From Sternotherus odoratus (taxonomy: Eukaryota; Chordata; Testudines; Kinosternidae): 64,000 bases of DNA. The notes beneath the pieces were generated by a model. It had not been told where the DNA came from. It searched no databases and saw nothing but the letters and a program-made list of their open reading frames with translations. Location: positions 14,452,285-14,516,284 of the forward strand of contig JAVMKO010000021.1 in NCBI GenBank assembly GCA_032164245.1, read 5' to 3'. Made by a program: the position numbers and the translations under genes. Shown here in pieces: positions 36,380 to 48,264 of this stretch. How positions within the stretch are numbered: the first letter of the stretch is position 1; each line of letters begins with the position of its first letter.

Positions 36380-36615
36380 GATTCTGCAGTGCTCCAGGGT
36401 ATTTCTATGGCCCCCATCACCACAGCATCTAAGTGCTTCACAATCCTTAATGTATTTATCTTCATAAGACTCCTGTGAAGGAAGCAATGGTATAGCCATT
36501 TCACAGCTGGGAAACTGGGGCACTGAGAGGCTAAGTGAGCTGCCCAAGGTCAGACAAGAAAGGCTGTAGCCGAGCAGGGAACTGAACCCAGGTAGCACCC
36601 TAACTATTGGCTCGG
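36380..36615 (-). repeat. MIR/CORE-SINE-like element, antisense
   Basis: Read in reverse, the block order fits a MIR-like SINE: TTTCACAGCTGGGAAACTGG, GGCACTGAGAGGCTAAGTGA, CTGCCCAAGGTCAGACA and GAACTGAACCCAGGTAGCAC. It is well preserved compared with others here. Confidence 0.75.
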
Positions 36616-38946
36616 TCCTTCCTCCATCCCTTCCCTTTCTCACTTCCCCACATTCAGAAGCAAAGGGCAAAGACTAGCAAAGCAGCATTCAGAAGCCAGC
36701 AAGAGAATTCTGGAGAAGAGGCATAAATACTTATCAAGGGACGACTCCTCTGAGCACCATATTTCTTTTCGATAGCAACAGGGGAATTTTTTCTTATTGA
36801 TTGCTTTTTGTAATCGAGCTTAACAAATAGAACTTCCCTCAAATGATTCTTCCAACTAACCTGATAGAAAGCTAACCTTGTTATATTTATTGACAGAACA
36901 TTGAAATAAATATTATAGGTCTAGAGGGAATGTTTCAGTCCATTGATTTTTTTTTAAGGAAATAACAAATGGAGCATATTCCTCTTGGCATGTTATGCTG
37001 GGAATAATCTGAAAAAATGCTTAGCTTGTTCAAAATAAGGCTCAAAAACTGCTCTTTTCAGTCCCCAAGGAACCAGGGACCTTTTGCATAAACCTGATAT
37101 TGCCCAAACAATCAATTTTCAATTTTAATTATTTTCAGGATTCTCTTTTTGTGTTTGTTCAGGAAATTGAAAAGAGAATCTGGTGTGGTTTTTTTAAAAT
37201 TTGTGGGAGTGAAAGGACATGAGCCCCTTGGGGGAATATTTGTTTCTTGGGGATGGGGTGGGGGTTAGAGTCAGCTATTGATAATCTAGTAACATTGCAC
37301 AGAAGCTTCCAATGTTCTTTGCTCCAGACCCAAGAGATGGGGAGATCAGGCTCTTCCCACCTGTCACAGGTGCTGGAACTAGCCATGCAGCCACACACCC
37401 CCATATTGAAGTGGCTTCCATCAGACACACGGTTCACCATTTGGCTCAATGGCTCTCCCCACCCCCACTACACAAATTGTTCCAGCGCCTCCACCACCTA
37501 TCCATCAGCATGTCTGAGCCCACAGTATCCACAGGGCTCGGAGTCTGCCCAGGAATAGGGTTGGTTTGAGGCTGACGGGACTCTTGGGAGTTACAGTATC
37601 TCCCATTCCTAGGCAAGCCAGCTGACTGTCCTTCTATCTACTAGCCACTTGGGGATGCAGACAAACAGGGTACCATGGGATGGGACTGGGGGCCCTCGGG
37701 GTGGGCGGGTTTGTTTTTCTTCAAGCATATCAGTTTTGCATAATTTTTCAACTACTATGTGATTGAGCAGCAGCAATTACAAAACCCCAGTTTCCCTAAA
37801 CATGATGCCCAGGTGGCACAATAAAGCTTTTCAGAACGAATGAAACCCTCCGATATTTAAGGAAAGTGTCGCTTTTCAACAGCAGGAACTGAGCAGACTC
37901 CACACACATGCAGTGGAACAGCCTGCTCTTCAAGGTTTACAGGCAACACAGAACCAGCTTCTGCTGCAGAATGTTAACTTCTTTGACATGCCAGCAGTCA
38001 GTGAAATCACCTCCCAATGTGGGTTGTTCTGGCTCCCCAGCAACATGAAGCTGGGTAAAAATCTATGGTGAATGTGACTGCGTTACAATGAAACGCCAGA
38101 AAGGTTTATATAGGCCGGTCATTCTCATAGCCAAACCACTCAATTAATTTATTTCACTACAGGGACCTGCAAAGAAACTAACATTTTTCAAAAGTTGTGA
38201 AGCCTGAGATGAGCCCTTGATATCTGCACACACTGTACGTAGCTCGTGGTCTCAGAACAAAGATAATCTGATTGATCTGCATTAAGTCCATATTATGTCA
38301 AGCATAAAGCAGCAAACGTTGTAAATTATACAGGCTGCCTCTTGGGTTTCATCTCCTGTCTGATTTGGAAAAAGATCATCACAACCTTCCACTGTTGTCT
38401 GAACAATGCTCCTCTACCAGCTGAATAAAACGGATTCAGATGATAGCTAAAATAGCAAGAACACTTGCTAGGGGCTAGGAGACAAAGTGACCGTTTTGGC
38501 CATAAATAAAGTGTCTGTCATTCTTTCACCAGAGGACTCAACATGTGTTGTACATACAAATGGCTCCTAGATATGGATTTTCACTACACCAGACATCTTA
38601 TTCCTAGCAAAGAGCCACATACAAGTCTATTACAGCCCTCTTGTATCAGGGCACTTAGTAAAGTCACTATGTTCACTATTATAAAAGAAACTCACAAAGC
38701 TTTCAATATAATGTCTGTCCATGAAAAGCTGAAAATGATTTTTTCCTGTTCGGGTGAGATCTGTACTTATTTATTGAGTCTGCAGACTCATAATTCTTGT
38801 CTGTCCCATAAAAGGATCATTTCATCCAAGTTTTGCAGCAATAATTATTTCCTCCCAGTATACTGTACCTTCAATAATCAGGGAAATTATTTATTACTTT
38901 ACACCGGTTAGTGTTGTATGGAGATTAGGCCAGTGCTCTCAGAGGC
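36616..38946. other. Mostly unique non-coding DNA
   Basis: No family recognised. 36840-37180 is AT-rich with several homeodomain-like AATTA cores and could hold conserved non-coding sequence, but I cannot show it. The plus-strand frames at 37247-37569 overlap in two phases and look incidental. Confidence 0.4.
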
Positions 38947-39045
38947 TAAGGCTTCATGTACACAAATTCCTCATTTTCTCTATTGCTATTAAATCGGTTC
39001 AGAAATCGGTTCCTTCAGAATACATCTTGTTTGTTGTATTGATGT
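38947..39045 (+). mobile_element. Fragment of a Harbinger-like MITE
   Basis: TAAGGCTTCATGTACACAAA resembles the GGGCTTGTCTACAC end seen elsewhere, preceded by a possible TAA. It is followed by a tandem of AATCGGTTC motifs (38992-39011) like the paired AACCGGTT block of a known sauropsid MITE. The right end is missing. Confidence 0.4.
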
Positions 39046-39604
39046 AGCTGGTCTGGATTTGCCAAACAAATTCCTGGTTGTTTTGGGTTCTCTCTAGCTA
39101 GAAGGGGGCCTCTCTCACCCTGATGCTTCTTAGACACCCGTTGACCCTCCAGTAGGAGGAGTATTAATGTACAGAAGAAAATCCAACCAGGTGTCTAAAC
39201 GGTTAAAGTTTGTCATCGGGGACTCGTATTGTTTCTCAAGTACTGTCATACAGTTTCCTCACTCAACGCTGTCTCTGCTAACAGCAATATTGACAATATC
39301 CTGGGATCAACCTAGTATGTGCACCGTCTATCTGCACCATGTCATTTGTAATAAGAAGTGGGGGGAATGATATTTCTAAGCACTGCTAATGTTCCTTCAT
39401 TTAAGTGCTCATGATCCTACACATCTGCTTTATTCTAACTGGCTTTGTCAAAACCTTCCAGTAGACACTGACCGTCCAGGAACAACTGGAAAGCTCACGG
39501 AGGGTGACAAAAGGAATTTTTTGCCCCTCCAAGACACTCTGCTGAGTGCCTTGCATATTCCGATCAGCATTTCAGAGCATAGAATCACACGTATGTCAGA
39601 TGTT
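39046..39604. other. Unique-looking non-coding DNA
   Basis: Nothing recognised. Confidence 0.45.
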
Positions 39605-39735
39605 TTATAATGATTTATTATTTGTATTGCAGTATCACCTAAGAATCCAAGTCATGATCCAGTGTTAGACATGGTACTCATACACAGCAGAGAGATGGGC
39701 CCACACCAAAGTGCTCGTAGTCTACATATAATAGT
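39605..39735 (-). repeat. MIR-like SINE 3' region, antisense
   Basis: TTATTATTTGTATTGCAGTA, CACCTAAGAATCCAAGTCAT and GATGGGCCCACACCAAAG follow, in reverse, the 3' end of the same SINE/LINE tail family as at 16700 and 35730. Confidence 0.6.
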
Positions 39736-40567
39736 CCTAGATACAACAAAGCAACTGTGCAGATTAACGTATCCTCACTGGAGGGTCTGAACTTCAGCAT
39801 TCTGTATGCCCCATTAAATACACATTCAGCCTGGTGGCATATAGCTAACTACTAGGAAAACAACATAAACAGCTGCCAGTTTGGACCTAGAAGACAGCCC
39901 CCTTGTGGTACATTAGAGACAGAGCAGAGTCTACAGCTGTCCTCCAAATAAGGGCTGATCAATAGATGATAATAGAGCAGACGAAAATGAGAAGAATTGA
40001 AGCACAACACAACTCAGTCTGAAATACCATCTGGCTGGGAATTCTGGTGACTGGCACAGTCTGGTCATCAAACTAGACTAGAAATATGCCAGGAGGAACA
40101 ACCCCCACCTTGCATCTGGGAAGGGAGTTGGTATTTGAGGCCACGGATTTTAAAGACAGACAAACTGCAGAAGGCCCAAATTCCAGCACTATGTGAACCA
40201 AGAAGCTTCACCACTTGCCTAGAATTTGAATATTTAAAGGAAGGGAGGGGCTTCCTGGAGTCACGTCCTGGAGACACCTCTCTGTTGGCTCGGTGATGTA
40301 ATTTATGCAAACCCTAGCATTGTTTTCTGCCATGAAGGAATTGCTGCTGTATCATCATGCAGATGCTATTTCTCCGTTGGTGTCACTGGCACAAAAGACC
40401 AGCCCATGAATTTCAGGCTCCCTAGAGCCAGCTGTCAGCTAAAATCTCTGTATTATTGTAATCTGCAAAGAGTGATTGGGAAAAATGATCTGCGATGTTA
40501 TCTGATTCAGGACCAGGAGAGGAGCCAGAAAAAGGCAATGCTTGATTTAACATGGATAGGATACAAG
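39736..40567. other. Unique-looking non-coding DNA
   Basis: Nothing recognised. Confidence 0.45.
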
Positions 40568-40590
40568 ATATATATATATATATATATATT
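40568..40590. repeat. (AT)n microsatellite
   Basis: About eleven AT units. Confidence 0.97.
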
Positions 40591-40639
40591 AATTATATAG
40601 CTCCCTACTACATAGCAATGTGGTGCACTCACCTAGCAC

Positions 40640-40810
40640 CATTCATTAGGGAATCTCAAAGTGCTTGGCATCCCAAATGGTCAGCATTTTAAACCCTATT
40701 TTGAAGATAGACAGACTGAGGCAGAGAATGAAGACAAGTGCCCAAAGTCCTACAGCGAGCCAGTAGTTGGGCTGGGAATAGGCCCCATGGGTTCTGACTG
40801 TGATCTTCCT
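40640..40810 (-). repeat. MIR/CORE-SINE-like element, antisense
   Basis: TTTTGAAGATAGACAGACTG, AGGCAGAGAATGAAGACAAG, GCCCAAAGTCCTACAGCGAG and GGGAATAGGCCCCATGGGTT follow the reversed MIR core order. Confidence 0.65.
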
Positions 40811-40920
40811 TACACCTGTGTAAATCTGCATTAACCATGGAATTCAATCCCTTCACACGGGAATAAAACTAGTCACTAAAACACAAGACCCAAGCATCAG
40901 GAATGGCTATAAAGTGCCTG

Positions 40921-41045
40921 TAAAGAAAGCGAGGAATACTTGTAGCACCTTAGAGATGAACTAGTTTATTTCAGCATAATAAGGTGCTACAAGTATTCCT
41001 CGCTTTCTTTATGGATACAGACTAACACGGCTGCTATTCTTGAAC
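40921..41045 (+). mobile_element. Foldback retroelement, second copy of the 17184 family
   Basis: A perfect 14-bp target duplication CTATAAAGTGCCTG flanks it (40907-40920 and 41046-41059). Inside, 40921-40952 and 40980-41011 are perfect 32-bp inverted repeats. The inverted copy extends through a 27-nt spacer that matches the reversed upstream part of the family (TTATGCT..AATAAA..AGTT). The right arm continues 34 bp to GGATACAGACTAACACGGCT and its end. The hammerhead core is not included. The tail family and the inverted-then-direct architecture match the element at 17184-17399. Confidence 0.82.
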
Positions 41046-41174
41046 CTATAAAGTGCCTGAATATCCTCTCGCTTGCCTCCACGATGATCTCTCAACAGCA
41101 AAAAGCAGGACCAAAACACGTAATCTGCCTGACTTTTATCCCCATCACCGGCACACAGGCAGGCATTTATAGGG

Positions 41175-41455
41175 TAGGGTCTGTCTACACCACAATCATG
41201 AGGTGTGACTGCAACTCATGTGGACATATTCAAGCTAGCTTTAATTTACCAAGCTCGGGTACCAGTAGCAGTGAAGCCATAACAGCATGGACTTCAGCAT
41301 GGGCAGCACAATCCCAGCAGGACCACTGGGTAATTATTCAGGTTGCTGAGCCTGCAGGAAGCCCAGGCAACTGCTGCTTCACTGCTCCAGCCCCCAAGAT
41401 TGACAGGTTGATGCTAGCTTAGGTATGTCTACACAAGTTGGAGGGTAGCCATACC
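41175..41455. mobile_element. Palindromic Harbinger-like MITE
   Basis: GGGTCTGTCTACACCACAAT near the left and TAGGTATGTCTACACAAG near the right, with GGTGTGACTGCAACTCATGT and AGCTAGCTTTAATTTACC between them, match a known palindromic sauropsid MITE. Short ends GGGTAGGG / ATACCCTAA are inverted. The boundaries are approximate. The 112-codon frame across it is incidental. Confidence 0.6.
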
Positions 41456-41934
41456 CTAAGCCAGCCAGCAGAGCGCCTCTCCTGGCGCTGAGTACCTACT
41501 AGTAAAAGCACTATCGTTGAAGTGGAAAGCTGTTATTCTGCTGCCACAGTATCTTACACTGTATATAATGGGCCTTGGTGTAAAGTCATGCACGGATGAG
41601 ATGTAATTAGTACTGAATCATCTCCCACAGCATTTAAAGTTGTACCTGTGAAATGGGTGCAGAACTGCTGGCAGGCACAGTAAATGCATTTTACTGGACC
41701 TGTTCACCGAGGTGGTTGCTGTGCTGATAGAACCAGGGTTACCCGTCTTGTGTCACGTAACATCAGCAGGGCAGCAGCAGAACCTTTAGGACCCAGATTC
41801 CCCACTGCCTGGCACATGAATCACCATTTCCACTGAAGTATCACACACAACCATTGACTCTTTGAGACTCTCACCTTGCACAGGTGTAAAATGAGGAATC
41901 CAGGAGTGGAGAATTAGTCACTGAGGCCTTGGAA
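41456..41934. other. Unique-looking non-coding DNA
   Basis: Nothing recognised. Confidence 0.45.
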
Positions 41935-42115
41935 AAATGGGCACCCCCGTGCCCTATCCAGTACTGCTGCCGGGAATTGGGGTCAGGGAGCAGGAGTGCC
42001 AGGTGTGGGGGGAAGGGCAAGCTCCCATGCCCCGACCCCATTTTCCCGGCAGGGGCGCAGGGGGAAGGGGCAGGGGGACTGCAGGCAGAAGGGGTGGGGA
42101 GGGCCCCCCAAAAGC
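41935..42115 (+). other. GC-rich block with G-quadruplex motif
   Basis: A sharply bounded ~180-bp GC-rich island in AT-richer flanks. At 42052-42077 it carries four G4-5 tracts separated by 2-4-base loops, a canonical intramolecular G-quadruplex motif. CpG density is modest. Its abrupt edges suggest it is a repeat fragment and not a promoter, but I do not recognise the family. Confidence 0.7.
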
Positions 42116-42213
42116 TTAATCCACATCTGCCTCCAGTTACCAGATAGCAGAGAATCAGCAGCTTAGGGAGAAATTTATAGTCGCTGGTTGGGTGAGATTA
42201 ATGCCTCATATTC

Positions 42214-42249
42214 ATGTATGGTAAGTTTGAGATGTATGGTAAGTTTGAG
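42214..42249. repeat. 18-bp tandem duplication
   Basis: Two perfect copies of ATGTATGGTAAGTTTGAG. Confidence 0.97.
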
Positions 42250-42917
42250 ATGGCTGGTGACATTGGAGAACATTAAATATTTTAAAACAATAAGATCAGG
42301 GTATAAGATAATGTAGTTGAGGCGATCTCCCAAACTCAGGCTGTCCCGTTGTCATACCTGGTAGACATCTGTGAAATCTGTTCTGTGAGACAGAGCTCTT
42401 GAGAGACCAGAAATTCCACAAAAAATATTCTAGCAATTTGCTCAGGCATTCTGGAGATTTAGTCCAGTTTTACTCTAATATTTTTTCAGTTTTACTGCCT
42501 TCATCAATATGGATGTTAGTATAAAATAACTTAGAGATATATTACCTTGTTTTGCATGGGACTCAAACTGGAACGTACTTTATAAAACAAACTACTGTGT
42601 TGATTCAGGGAATATTAAGATAACTGTCTTGCTCCCAATGAGATACCTCTGATTATAATATATTTTAAAACAAAGTCACTTAAATATGTCTTTGTGGGTG
42701 CTATGCAGGACCCAGCAAGGCTACAAGAGATGCTGCTGTGGATGATTTTTTTAATAGGAGTATGGTTGAAATTCAAATTTAAGTGAAGGGGTGAGATAAA
42801 GACACAATGGGAAAAGAATAATGCTACCTCTGGGGAACGAGAAGTTAATTGCATTGGACAAATAGTGTGAAAGCTCTTTTTACATGCTATCACTGTCCTT
42901 TTGTTTACTTGTTCCAG
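42250..42917. other. AT-rich non-coding DNA upstream of a candidate exon
   Basis: Nothing recognised until the pyrimidine-rich tract at about 42890-42916. Confidence 0.4.
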
Positions 42918-43017
42918 GCTGGATTTTTGCTTAAGATGGAGGAATACAATTTCAGTAAAGCTTCGCTTTCAGTTCAAGAAGAAGGAATAGATGGTTTGTT
43001 TATTACAACTGAGAAAG
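42918..43017 (+). CDS. Candidate single exon (start-codon-containing), product unknown
   Basis: A pyrimidine-rich tract ending in TTACTTGTTCCAG gives a good splice acceptor at 42916-42917. The stretch ending GAGAAAG at 43017 is followed by GTAATC, a usable donor. Within the 100-nt exon, AAGATGG at 42933-42939 gives a start codon in good context (A at -3, G at +4). From the ATG at 42936 the frame encodes 27 codons, MEEYNFSKASLSVQEEGIDG followed by LFITTEK, leaving phase 1 at the donor. The frame is also open through the 18 nt before the ATG, so an internal exon is possible. I recognise no protein family. It has no repeat signature. No other exon of the same gene can be identified in the window. 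Splice signals of this quality also occur by chance, so confidence is low. Confidence 0.3.
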
Positions 43018-43734
43018 GTAATCTAAATTCAAGGGGAATATTGCAAACCTGTCTGAAGGCAGCATCCAATAAGTACCCACAGGAGACAGGACAGCAAAAC
43101 CACTTCAGGGAAAATCACAAATAAAAGACCATGAGTTACTGCCGTTTGAGTCTCCTGTAAATGCAAAAACAGAAGGACCATTCCTCCAAAACTGTTATGA
43201 GTTAGGAAGCCCAAGTGAGAGCAAGTATTCAGTGCAATTGGATCACTATTCTTCGGGCTGCATGTCTGTGAAGCTAGGAGAGCATGGGAGATCTGCTGGA
43301 GTGGCCTCTTTATATTAATGAAATGCTGGCAACTCCATTAATCTGCTTTCTGCAGTCAGGAGACCTCCTGTGAAGCAGTTGTTTTCTGAAGGGTTTTTCT
43401 AAAAAAACTTTCTTCGGTTTTTAAGGCAGACTTGCCTTACCAATATCCAATCTGAGAGTAAGGACATTCCATTAGTCAGGCAAAAAGGCTCATGTAAATC
43501 TCAATTTTTTACAAGACATTTCTGAAAACAAAGCAAAATTCATCTCAATACAGGCAGACCCAAAATTCATTTGTTCCCTTGGGAATTTTATAGGAGCCTG
43601 GGACAACAGATGGATTTGAGCTGCTTTAGACTGTTTCTTTCACTCTGATCCAGAGGGTTTTGAAGTCTAGTAAGACTGAGGAAGAGTATGAAAGGGATGC
43701 AAGACACACTTCTTGTTGGCTAAACTCACCGGCA
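43018..43734. other. Unique-looking non-coding DNA
   Basis: Nothing recognised. Confidence 0.45.
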
Positions 43735-43985
43735 CTCTGCTTTCAGTGTGAATTGTAACACTCTCGGTTACACTGGTGTAAATCAGGACAAACCACATTG
43801 GCATCAGTGGATTTGAATTGGTGTAACATTGCTGTGAAATCAGAATCGGGTCCTGCAACCCAGCTCCAGAACGGCCAAATGTTTAATCCGGAAAAACAGG
43901 AGGACAAACTCTCAGCTGGTGTAAACCAGGGTAGCTCTTTTGACTTCACTGGAGCTAGGCTGATGATTACAGCCCTAGGGATGCG
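43735..43985. repeat. Old interspersed repeat (TGGTGTAAA type)
   Basis: Repeated ACTGGTGTAAATCAGGACAA, TTGGTGTAACATTGC and CAGCTGGTGTAAACCAGG units with a CACTGGAGCTAGGCTGAT block match an old dispersed sauropsid repeat. Its relative lies at 19921-20035. Confidence 0.55.
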
Positions 43986-45299
43986 GCCCAGACTGCTTTT
44001 TCCTCAAAAGAAAGTATTTTCCCCCCTCTGCGTGAGCAAGAACAGCGTCTGAGCAACAGCTTGAATTGTGATATGTACTTAACCCAGTGACTCTCTGCAG
44101 CACCTCCCTCCTGTTCCATCTCTCAGAGCTGGTTAGATGATAAGAAGGACAACGGCATTGTGGCCCAATTTATTTCACGTGTTGAAGTTGCAGCACTAGG
44201 ACAAGCTGAAAATTCTTTTCAATACAGTTTCATTTTCCAAAAGTAGTTTCAGGGGAAAATGTGAATTTCCACTGGCACATTGACTTAATCATGTCGCTGT
44301 GTATTTTCCTTACTGGAATCTTGGGTAATTGGCAGCACAAGGCAGCTCTTTATGAGATAATACCTTATGCTGGTCCACTGTACTGTGAGACCACTAAGTT
44401 GGGTAACTCACCTAACCAGGAACTGACAGACTACACTGAAAATTGAAAAAAAGAGAGAGATACATTTTTAAAGATAACCTGCAGGCAAATATAATATTTA
44501 TACTTATTTATCCTCACAGCACACTCATAAGCCCCAAAACATGTCTAATGAGGTGGAATTGCAAAATGGCCATGAGTGCGACGTGTTTGGCTTCTCAGTG
44601 GTCTCTTAGCAGTCACATGTATCTAGATTTTTCAACTATGTGACTGCTGCAGGCAAAACTCCTGTAAGGAGCAGTGAGAGTTGCCGCAAGTCCCAACTCC
44701 CAGTGGTATTCAGCCACAAAAATGCCAACCCAGGAAAAACGAGATGACTGACAAAAGTTGCTGGGGCAATTAGCCAGAGCAGACAAAACTTAGTGCTCTT
44801 CGTAAGACTTGGTTTTCCAAATGCAGGGCATCACCTGCACCACTGAACTTCCATCCACAGGTTTCTGGGTTGAATTGTCTCTGCTCTTTTGGCATTCAGA
44901 CAGAATTAGAAATGTGCAAGGAACTGAAAGGTGGCAGAAAGGCATTAAATATCGTAGATGAATTAGCCCTGGTCAGGTCAATCCTGTGCCTTCTGCAGGC
45001 CATGTTTGTGAACAGGAAAGACTGCATCCCATGAGTCTGCAATGTCCTAGGCAATTCCAGCTTTGCAGCAGCTCCAACAGGAAGGTCTCTCTGGTACCCC
45101 AATACCTGGGCTTCTTCTGTGGAGTTATTCAGCTTTTACCACTGAACGTAAATGCAGAGTTAGAATAGAGGCAGCTCCTTCTAAGGTGATCAGACATTAT
45201 GTTTGTTTAAGGATGGTCAGACTCCTGGCTTGTTTTGATTTTTTTCCCTTTTGTCAGAGTGTCCAGAAATGTTTGTCTAGACATTAAAATGCCCCTTTT
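43986..45299. other. Unique-looking non-coding DNA
   Basis: Nothing recognised. Confidence 0.45.
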
Positions 45300-45640
45300 G
45301 TAGGTGCCTGCCAGTTCAGATGTGATATCTAGGAACCTAGTTTAGGTAGGTCACAAGCCAGCAGGGAAAAATCAAGGTAACTAAATTGACTAGGTTCTCA
45401 AGGAGTTTGAGGCTAACGATTTCAAACTTAGGAGCCTAGTTAAGCAGCACATTTATATATGGGCTCTTAAAAGTAGCAGCTTGATTTTCAGAGATGCTAA
45501 GCATCTGCAGCTCACAGCGAGGTTAGTGGGGTTCCTCAGCAAATCTGAAGATGCCGACATAAGGATTTGTAAGCCTCACATTAGGCAACTGAGTTTGAAA
45601 AATGTGGCCCAAGTGTCCAGATCTGCAGGCGTATTCCACC
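45300..45640. repeat. Old interspersed repeats, TTAGGAGCCTAG and TTTTCAGAGATGCTAAGCA types
   Basis: AACTTAGGAGCCTAGTTAAG is followed by TTGATTTTCAGAGATGCTAA, GCATCTGCAGCTCACAG and a downstream GGCAACTGAGTTTGAAAAAT. This is the same texture as the blocks at 7903 and 29995. Confidence 0.5.
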
Positions 45641-48175
45641 CCCACCCCCAATCTCTATACCCCTAGGAACTTCCAAGAACTCCTATCTTTAAATTTAGTA
45701 TTTCTCTAGCTCTGTGATTTGGATCCTCTGTCGGTGGCACTGCCAAACTGAGCAAGTTAAGCTCTATGCACATTTATATAACTATGCATTTGCATACAAG
45801 CTGAACTCACAATCTATAAAATGTAAGCAGAAAAATATGGAAAAGGGCCTTAATGATAACACCACTAAGAGTTCAACGAAGCCCCTTCTTAGGCTGAACT
45901 TGGAGTCACAAGAGAAGAATTTAAACCCATAGCAAGTGAGGTTTCTGCCACTTTAGTTTTATTGCTCATACATGTTCAACAGGACTAACAAGTCTCATCC
46001 TGCTAAAAGATCTGAGGAGCCCCCACAGGCTAAGGATCTGACTGATTTCCAGAAGTGATTAGCACCCATAACTCCAGCTGGAGAGCTGCAAGTGCAGAGC
46101 ACCAGTGCAAATGAGGCCCTGCCTGCTTACTGCAGTCTTTGCCAGGTCAAGATTGCAGGGTGTCATTGTCGCTTCTCAGTGTAGGCTTTGTTGCAGGTAT
46201 AAGCCACATAAGACATTAATACCTATGATAGTCTGCGGGAGACAGTATCTAGCTACTTTTAAATCTATGGTATGAATGACTCATTCACATGCTGCTGGCC
46301 AGCTTAACAGCCTGCATAATAATATTTCTAACAGGTGCTGCATCATATTGCTGCATATAGAAGGTGTAACCTAAAAATGCTGCATTCTACCCTTAACTTA
46401 TAAAAGGAAAAACACTAATCCAGGAGCTTGTAACTAACTACTGTATATGGTGAGGATAAGATCTTTTGAAGATTTTCACTTCCTTCAACACTACGGGTTT
46501 CTGCAAACGTTCATTGCTGAAGTGTTGACATGGTGTCTAGATGGCTATATATAGGTGATAGCAGGAAGAAATATCACCTTTCCTAGTGGAAAGAGATAAC
46601 CCTTAGTCATCTTCCCGTTGAAAATGTTTTGTAAACATTTATGTAAATAAATAAAGAAAATGAAGAGACTCCAAGTGGTTTCTGATACTTTTCCTGCTGA
46701 CCTACTGAGCCATTCCAATGCTTGTCGGTCCTGCAGCAAGGAGACTGAATGATGACCTATTGTCCAATAAACCAGTTTAATGCCAGGCATTCTCGTTTTA
46801 AATTGTTAACGTGAAAACTAATAATCAACAAATATTTGAAAATTTCACTGGAGAAGACAGATGGGCCTTTTGCATTTATTTCTGATCTCCTGTGGAAAAC
46901 TTGCAGTACTGCAGCCAATAATTTAGTAGCTTTATCTTCTTGATTCATTCTCTAGTCTTTCACTTCCAAGACATAATTTCAAATCTATCCCAGGCTAAAG
47001 TGACAGAAAAATCTTTGTGATCTGAGTCGTCTGGAAAGGTCACACTTAAAATAATTTCCTAAATTTGAGTCTGGTTCAAACTACACAGAGGAATCGGAGC
47101 AAAGCAGTGGAGCCACAACCAGGCACATGAAATGTCGTAGTCTCTTGATCGTCCTGCACAGTCTAACATTATTCAGTGGGATCCTGAAAATTTCCTAATG
47201 AGGAAAGAATGTGCACTTCTAATACAGACACAGGCCCATTTGTTCTAAGATGTTTTTCCCAATGGCCTATGGCAACAACTGGCCAGTTCTGTGAGGCTGG
47301 GTATTAGCTCTGTGTATTATTCTGTTGTTTCTAGTGCACTGTAGTGGCACTTACTAGTGCCATTACCACCTGTGTCTGGGGAGCTGACCTTTTCAAGCCA
47401 GAGTGCTGGCAGCTGTGACACAGGTTACATCTCTTCCAAGCAAAGTCTATGACAGTCACTTGACCCTCCTTAGCAATAAGCGAGCACACGTCTGTGGACA
47501 TAAGGGAAAAATGAAGGATTTCTACTTCATAGATCCCTCACCCTTTACATACTAAGCCATTAATCATCTCCTATGTGCTCTTGGTACAGTATGTATCTGG
47601 AGTCCATGAGGAGCTTTTTATAGTTTGTTTTTATTTAATGATCTCTCTGCCACGTTCCCCCAGGAACAGACACATACAATATGAAAGTCACATTAAGTTC
47701 TTGGCACTAGTGAGAATGCCTTGAGCAGTATTATGCTGGACTGTAGTTCTTTGAATGTGGGCAGCTCATTCCCCTCTTCTCCTGGTCTTGTCATCTGCTG
47801 GTACCTTGACTTACACAGCCTCCTTGGAGCTCATCACAGATGGGGATCAGGTCTCCCTTGCTCTCAACTATTCTCTTAACTAAACCAGATTTCCAAACAA
47901 TGGTTGGTGCAGCAAGCTGGCTGGTGACAGAGTAATGGCTCTACTCCTGAAAAGTCACATTAGAAGAGACAAAACAAATTGAACACTTTCCTGATATGAA
48001 TTTTCTATGACAACATTTGCCACAGGGATGTTGTAAGTTGGGAGGTGGCATGTGTCACAGCCAATGGGAGGGGATTTTACCACAATGCGACCTATCTTTA
48101 TATTAAGATGTGATTCATCCTATGAAAAAGTTTGAGTGGACTCCAATTGGCCAGGTACAGCAGGGCAGAAACTTG
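45641..48175. other. Unique-looking non-coding DNA
   Basis: No family recognised. Confidence 0.45.
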
Positions 48176-48253
48176 GACCATGTCTACACTACCAATTTTT
48201 GTTGACAAAAGGCAGTTTTTGGTGACAAAACTTGGGAGTGTAGGCAAGGCCTT
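48176..48253. mobile_element. Very short Harbinger-like MITE
   Basis: ACCATGTCTACACTACC at the left is mirrored by GGGAGTGTAGGCAAGGCC at the right. Between them, TTTTTGTTGACAAAAGGCAG and TTTTTGGTGACAAAA form an internal hairpin. At ~78 bp it is an extremely reduced member. The target duplication is unclear (TTG on both sides is possible). Confidence 0.6.
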
Positions 48254-48264
48254 GGAATGGGAGG

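Noticed and set aside
36840..37180. AT-rich block as a strong conserved element
   Set aside because: Motifs present are individually common in AT-rich DNA; too little to list as more than possible.
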